A DNA stretch of 64,000 nt from Paragonimus skrjabini miyazakii. Lineage: Eukaryota > Platyhelminthes > Trematoda > Plagiorchiida > Troglotrematidae. The notes beneath the pieces were generated by a model. It had not been told where the DNA came from and made no database searches. It saw only the letters and a program-made list of their open reading frames with translations. Made by a program: the position numbers and the translations under genes. The DNA lies in contig JTDE01001050.1 of assembly GCA_014338405.1 (NCBI GenBank), positions 105,231 through 169,230 on the forward strand, in the 5' to 3' direction. Positions 59,901 to 64,000 of this stretch are shown one piece after another; the stretch's first letter is position 1; every line of letters starts with the position of its first letter.

Positions 59901-62130
59901 CCATAAATGTCAAAATCCCATACCACTTACATGTGACAAGTTACTACTTAGGGTTGAGAACATTTCGATGAAGAATTTGTTCAGTTCGTGTGCAATACGT
60001 GCAAGAAATGAGACATGTGGTTCTCTATACTTTCATATAAGCCAACAAAAGAGAATAAAATTGCACATGATTTGAAACAGGGTAAGTCCAGATATAGTGA
60101 GTGAAATTCATCAACGGGAAATTTATCTGCAGTTCTCCTGCTTTGGTGCTCAGTTCGCTGGACAAATTATATGCAGTCAGAAACGTGAGGTGAGTACAGA
60201 ATAAGTTTGAAGAGAAAGTTCACAGCTCAAAGTGACGTATTCCAATTGTTTATCCAACTGCCTGCGAAAACAAACTGATGCGTAGTGTAATAACTGTGCA
60301 ACAATGCAAACAAATTAACAAGTAAGAAGTTGACGCGGATTGTCATCGCTTTGAATAAAACGCAGAAAATAACATTTGAACAGACTTTGACAAATCACTT
60401 TCCAAAGTTGAGGAAGTAAAAGAGAGCGCTTGCTTAGAAGAGTCATAACAATAATAGTTTGTTTTCTGGTGCTCCCAAATGCGGATAGGTATCACCTCGT
60501 TAATTCAACCTCACTTTGCTGCGTGAATTAATGACTTACTCGGTGAGGCGTACTCACACCAATTACTGGGAATAATCAAAGCTGGATTACTGATTTTCTC
60601 TCACCACCGTAATTTTATGTCGTATAATCTATGTGCCGATTAAGCAGCACAAGTCACAGTGTTGCCAACTGGAGCTTACTAGATAGAAACTGTTTTGATT
60701 TTCACTTGGTTGTTCAGTATTCCATGGGTTTCATTGGTTTATACTTTCATCTCGACTTTCATATTATGTGAAAACAAGATTAAGTGTGTCCACAGTAGCA
60801 GCTTGTTCAAGTATTGCAGCCATCATCGTCACCAGCGAGGTACTCAAGAGCCTAGAAACAGTGTCGAACATTTTTTATCCAGCAGAAGGACCCGTTGACA
60901 AAACAAGCACATTTTTGATCACAAGCAGTATTTTGCAGTAGATCGTCCGTTTATTTTCAACTGAACTACGTTTATGAGAAAGTAGTAAACACAGGCATCC
61001 GCAATTTCGAATTTAAGATCCTTTATTTTCCGATAACACATTCTTCAGACAGTAGAATGCAATAAACAGCACGTTTCACTGTCTACAAATGCGCTGCTTT
61101 CGCTGCACCTCAATAAGCAGTTGATTTCAGCACAAGAAGAGTTATTGGTTTTATAGATAACCCTACCGAAAGCAGTAAGCTTATTAACTCAATCTATCGG
61201 AACTCGGTAGAATGTTGCATTCTCACTCCAAGCTTTGCTTCGTACCCTCTGTTTATAACCCTAGACCAGATGAGACAAACATGACATGAACACTCGTTAA
61301 TCGGCAGGCCAATTCTATGGGTTGACAACCGAATTGCCCGTAGGCCAAAGCGGACTTCAGTGTACGGGACTACCAGCCTGTAAAGGCTTTACGTCAGCCC
61401 GAAATTGACCTGATCACTTGTGTCTATGTCTCCTTAAAGTGAGCCCATCGGATATGCTTTCCCGTTCATACTAACATGGGAGGTTCAAAATAACCGCAGC
61501 TGTCTTGTTAAAAACGGACTGTGAATAGACTGAGGTGATTGTGCATAGCAGACCAAACAACCAAAAAATGCCCAACGTTGTGATTACATTAACGAAAAAT
61601 AATTCAGAATATGGGATATAGACTAGTTTTTGGCTTACACTGGAGCTAAACGCCCAATTAAGAGGACTAGAGGTTTTTAATCTGGTTATGTGGGTAATTA
61701 AAAGGTTGACAGATTATTGATAAATTAGTGCACTATGAGATATTCAGCAACAGATGAACCACGAAGAAATTTTTTTCCGACAAACTATTCCTGATGCTTA
61801 CACATGTAAAGGGATGCCTATACTTTCTGTTGACCAACTTAGCTTCAGTGAACGCAGCAGGAATGATAACTGATTGAACGATTGAACAACGAAAACACAG
61901 TACATAGGTCAAACGATCAAGCAAGCAGGAAAACGAGCAAGCAATTACATAACAAAACGGAAAGATCATGGTGTAAGGCAGTTGATGAGTTGATCAATAT
62001 TAAATTTCACAACCAGGCTGATATGACAAAATAGTGGGAAATACTTGCTAATTTAAACAGTCGGGACTGTGTACAGAGCGAGTCTATCGCCATCGCTATG
62101 ATCATGGCAACTGTAGCATTTCGATAGGTT
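59901..62130. other. Intergenic DNA, no gene recognised
   Basis: No frame above about 78 codons; nothing recognisable. Confidence 0.5.
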
Positions 62131-62440
62131 TTCTTCATTTACAAAATTGCGGTCTTAGAGAGTGGATGCTGATTGTTTTTACCGTAGATGAGATTGCCTT
62201 TCTGATGCTTCTGCTATGCATAAGCAGTATATTGAGGGTAATTATACACATTTGTCTAACATTAGTTGAGTGACCATTCTTTATTAGATACTCCAGAACC
62301 GCATTGCTGATAATATCTTTACCGGGTGTTTTCCAGCAATGCTCAGAGATGCGTCTGAATAATTCTCGAGCAGCTAAACAAAAACTACCTGAATAGTCTG
62401 TTTCTACACATTTCCGTCGACTTTGCTTCAGCACTTCAGA
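62125..62440 (-). mobile_element. Penelope-like GIY-YIG endonuclease C-terminal remnant
   Basis: A minus-strand frame reads ARELFRRISEHCWKTPGKDI, then SNAVLEYLIKNGHSTNVRQM, then MHSRSIRKAISSTVKTISIH and SLRPQFCK. This follows the second half of a PLE endonuclease: 'R.LS.RI.EH', then 'S.I..HL..TGH', then 'SIRK', then 'EA..I...RP.LC'. The YIG half has decayed. After the stop, RKPIEMLQLP may be the remnant of the usual C-terminal '..LPWP'. Inactive fragment without RT. Confidence 0.8.
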
Positions 62441-63332
62441 CTCTTCATCTCGCTCGAAAGAAACTTTGTGGAGAACCGTCTTTTTGAAGTGTGTATATAC
62501 ACGGTATACAGACTTCTTAAGCTTCGCTCACTTTAAATATATCAGAAAACTATAAAATTACATAACATGCAAAATATCAGCGACCTGCCAAATTCAGTAG
62601 ATTGCCCGGTTTAGTGTTTAACGGGGTTTTGAGTAGAACAAATGTGCCCTTGCATGGAGCCGCCATGTAGGTTGTCTGTGGTGTTGATGACGTAATATAA
62701 CAAATCATTTGGTGACTTCCATCGGGAATCCGTAGAACATTCTATTCGGCCTTGACTATAGAGTTTTAACTCATAACCGTCATCCTATTCCCTTGAACAG
62801 AAAATCCTTTATCTCAATCAGTCAAATCTTACAACGGTTATCGTTTTCATTGTGGATGCCAGTCAACTTACGTCAGTAAACCTGACCTGTAGTTGCACAT
62901 TTGAGTGACTGAGCATGTCATTGCTTGGGTAGAACGCGAACCAAAACGGATTCCTGCAGTCGGTACCATGGTTAAGCAAGTAGCTAGTGATGAAGCAACC
63001 ATATCGAATCAGGAGTATCCACTTAGTATCGCATATTAGAAACTTCCAGTAAAATGAATTCAGACGGGCGAGCCAACAAGGCCATCCTACACCTACGAAA
63101 GTGTCCAAAAAGATCGCTGAAAAATTTAAAATTCGCATTGTGCAACTGATCAAAAATATGATAAGATGCGCTTTCATATTAACTTTTAAAGAAATAACTG
63201 TTCAAGTTATCCGGTAGAGAGGACGTTTTGGTTGAACCAATTGAAAACATTCACCAAAACTAGACACCACTCATGGAAAGCGGTTAGGATCAGTTGATTT
63301 TCAAACAATATGAGACAAGGAAAATCCCAATA
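62441..63332. other. Intergenic DNA, no gene recognised
   Basis: Holds a 104-codon minus-strand frame (62863-63177) with no recognisable domain. Confidence 0.45.
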
Positions 63333-63783
63333 CATGTAGTGGTCAGAACTAGTTACTGAATAGACTAGGTAAATTCGAGCGTACCTCACTAGGCTATCGA
63401 TGATAACAAAACGAACAAATGGGACAAAATAGTTACGAAGTTCCAACAAGTTATGGTAATCAAAAAGGTTTGACACACAGGAAAGTGTTCACAAGTGTTC
63501 GAGCTGACCACCACAATATTCCAAATTACCAGTATCCGGAAGTGAGTGATATCACAGAGTTTCCGTGGACTGATGAAGCGCGATCAGGGATTCGACGATG
63601 TTCGTAGTACGACGGAGCTAAAAAATTGGATTATAGATCCGTGTAGTATCGTCAAACGACTGCGCAACGGAGAGAAGAGCAGACTGACGTGCACAAAATT
63701 TGTATTGAATTGCAAGGTCACTTTTATCAATTTCAACAAAATGCAAAGGTGATACAAAAAGTTGCTGTACAAAAATGAAGCAT
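63333..63783. repeat. Unclassified dispersed repeat, copy 2
   Basis: Same-orientation copy of 50795-51245. It has two overlapping frames of about 62-68 codons that are not conserved in copy 1, so it is treated as non-coding. Confidence 0.7.
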
Positions 63784-64000
63784 CGTTTGCAAACAAAAAT
63801 AAACAAATCTCTACAGTACTCCCCCTCCAGAGCATTTGTGAAAGATAAATGCTCGATTATTGTCTGATAAGCGAAAATCAGTGACATGAAAGTTATCAAC
63901 GAAAACGGGCTGGTAAGGTAACATGCCTGCCAGAACGTGTAGTTGGGCGGAGTGTGGACGGATGAGGATAAGGTGTTGGTGTAGTATGAGTCTGTTCGGT
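63784..64000. other. End of window, nothing recognised
   Basis: No feature seen. Confidence 0.4.

Noticed and set aside
1..64000. CRISPR arrays, operons, bacterial-type promoters or terminators
   Set aside because: No regularly spaced direct repeats; the window is clearly eukaryotic (Kv1 channel, LINEs, PLEs), so prokaryotic features are not expected.

Overview
The window looks like a piece of a draft parasitic-flatworm (most likely trematode) nuclear genome. It is AT-rich and almost gene-free, and it carries one 100-base assembly gap. It is crowded with decayed non-LTR retrotransposons, Penelope-like elements (PLEs) and a tRNA-derived, hammerhead-ribozyme-carrying short element of the kind known from schistosome satellite DNA. 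The species cannot be named from the sequence alone. The only convincing host gene is a voltage-gated potassium channel of the Shaker (Kv1) family at 43506-45932 on the minus strand, in one uninterrupted 808-codon reading frame.

Layout. 1.76-3.25 kb: endonuclease/reverse-transcriptase LINE remnant (minus). 11.3 kb: short 3' tail of a related LINE. 12.9-13.2 kb: CR1/Jockey-like RT scrap (minus), followed by a PLE on the plus strand (13.5-14.4 kb). 20.0 kb: gap. 21.2-23.0 kb: a young PLE whose 3' end is present twice in inverted orientation. 26.0-26.5 kb: full-length copy of the tRNA-like/hammerhead element. 27.7-28.9 kb: longest LINE RT fragment. 31.3-32.3 kb: PLE with its catalytic motif deleted. 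34.8-35.1 and 38.6-39.2 kb: further hammerhead-element copies and end fragments. 43.5-45.9 kb: the Kv1 channel. 48.4-50.0 kb: 5' half of an RTE-like LINE. 50.8 and 63.3 kb: two copies of an unclassified repeat. 51.7-52.7 kb: second PLE with inverted ends. 58.0-58.4 and 62.1-62.4 kb: PLE endonuclease remnants. 59.74-59.90 kb: a hairpin that looks like two PLE tails joined head to head.

Three observations stand out. (1) The Kv1 channel lacks exactly one three-residue repeat of its S4 voltage sensor, including the fourth gating arginine. It also has unusual residues at drug- and inactivation-sensitive pore positions. (2) A 45-nt hammerhead ribozyme with complete core and stems lies directly downstream of tRNA-like A and B boxes, in an element whose ends are inverted repeats; one copy is flanked by an 8-bp target-site duplication. 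(3) PLE tails occur as outward-facing inverted pairs at three places, each pair carrying a CTGA(T/A)GA...GAA motif near its outer or central ends. No genes appear to work together as an operon or cluster; apart from the channel this is repeat-derived intergenic DNA.
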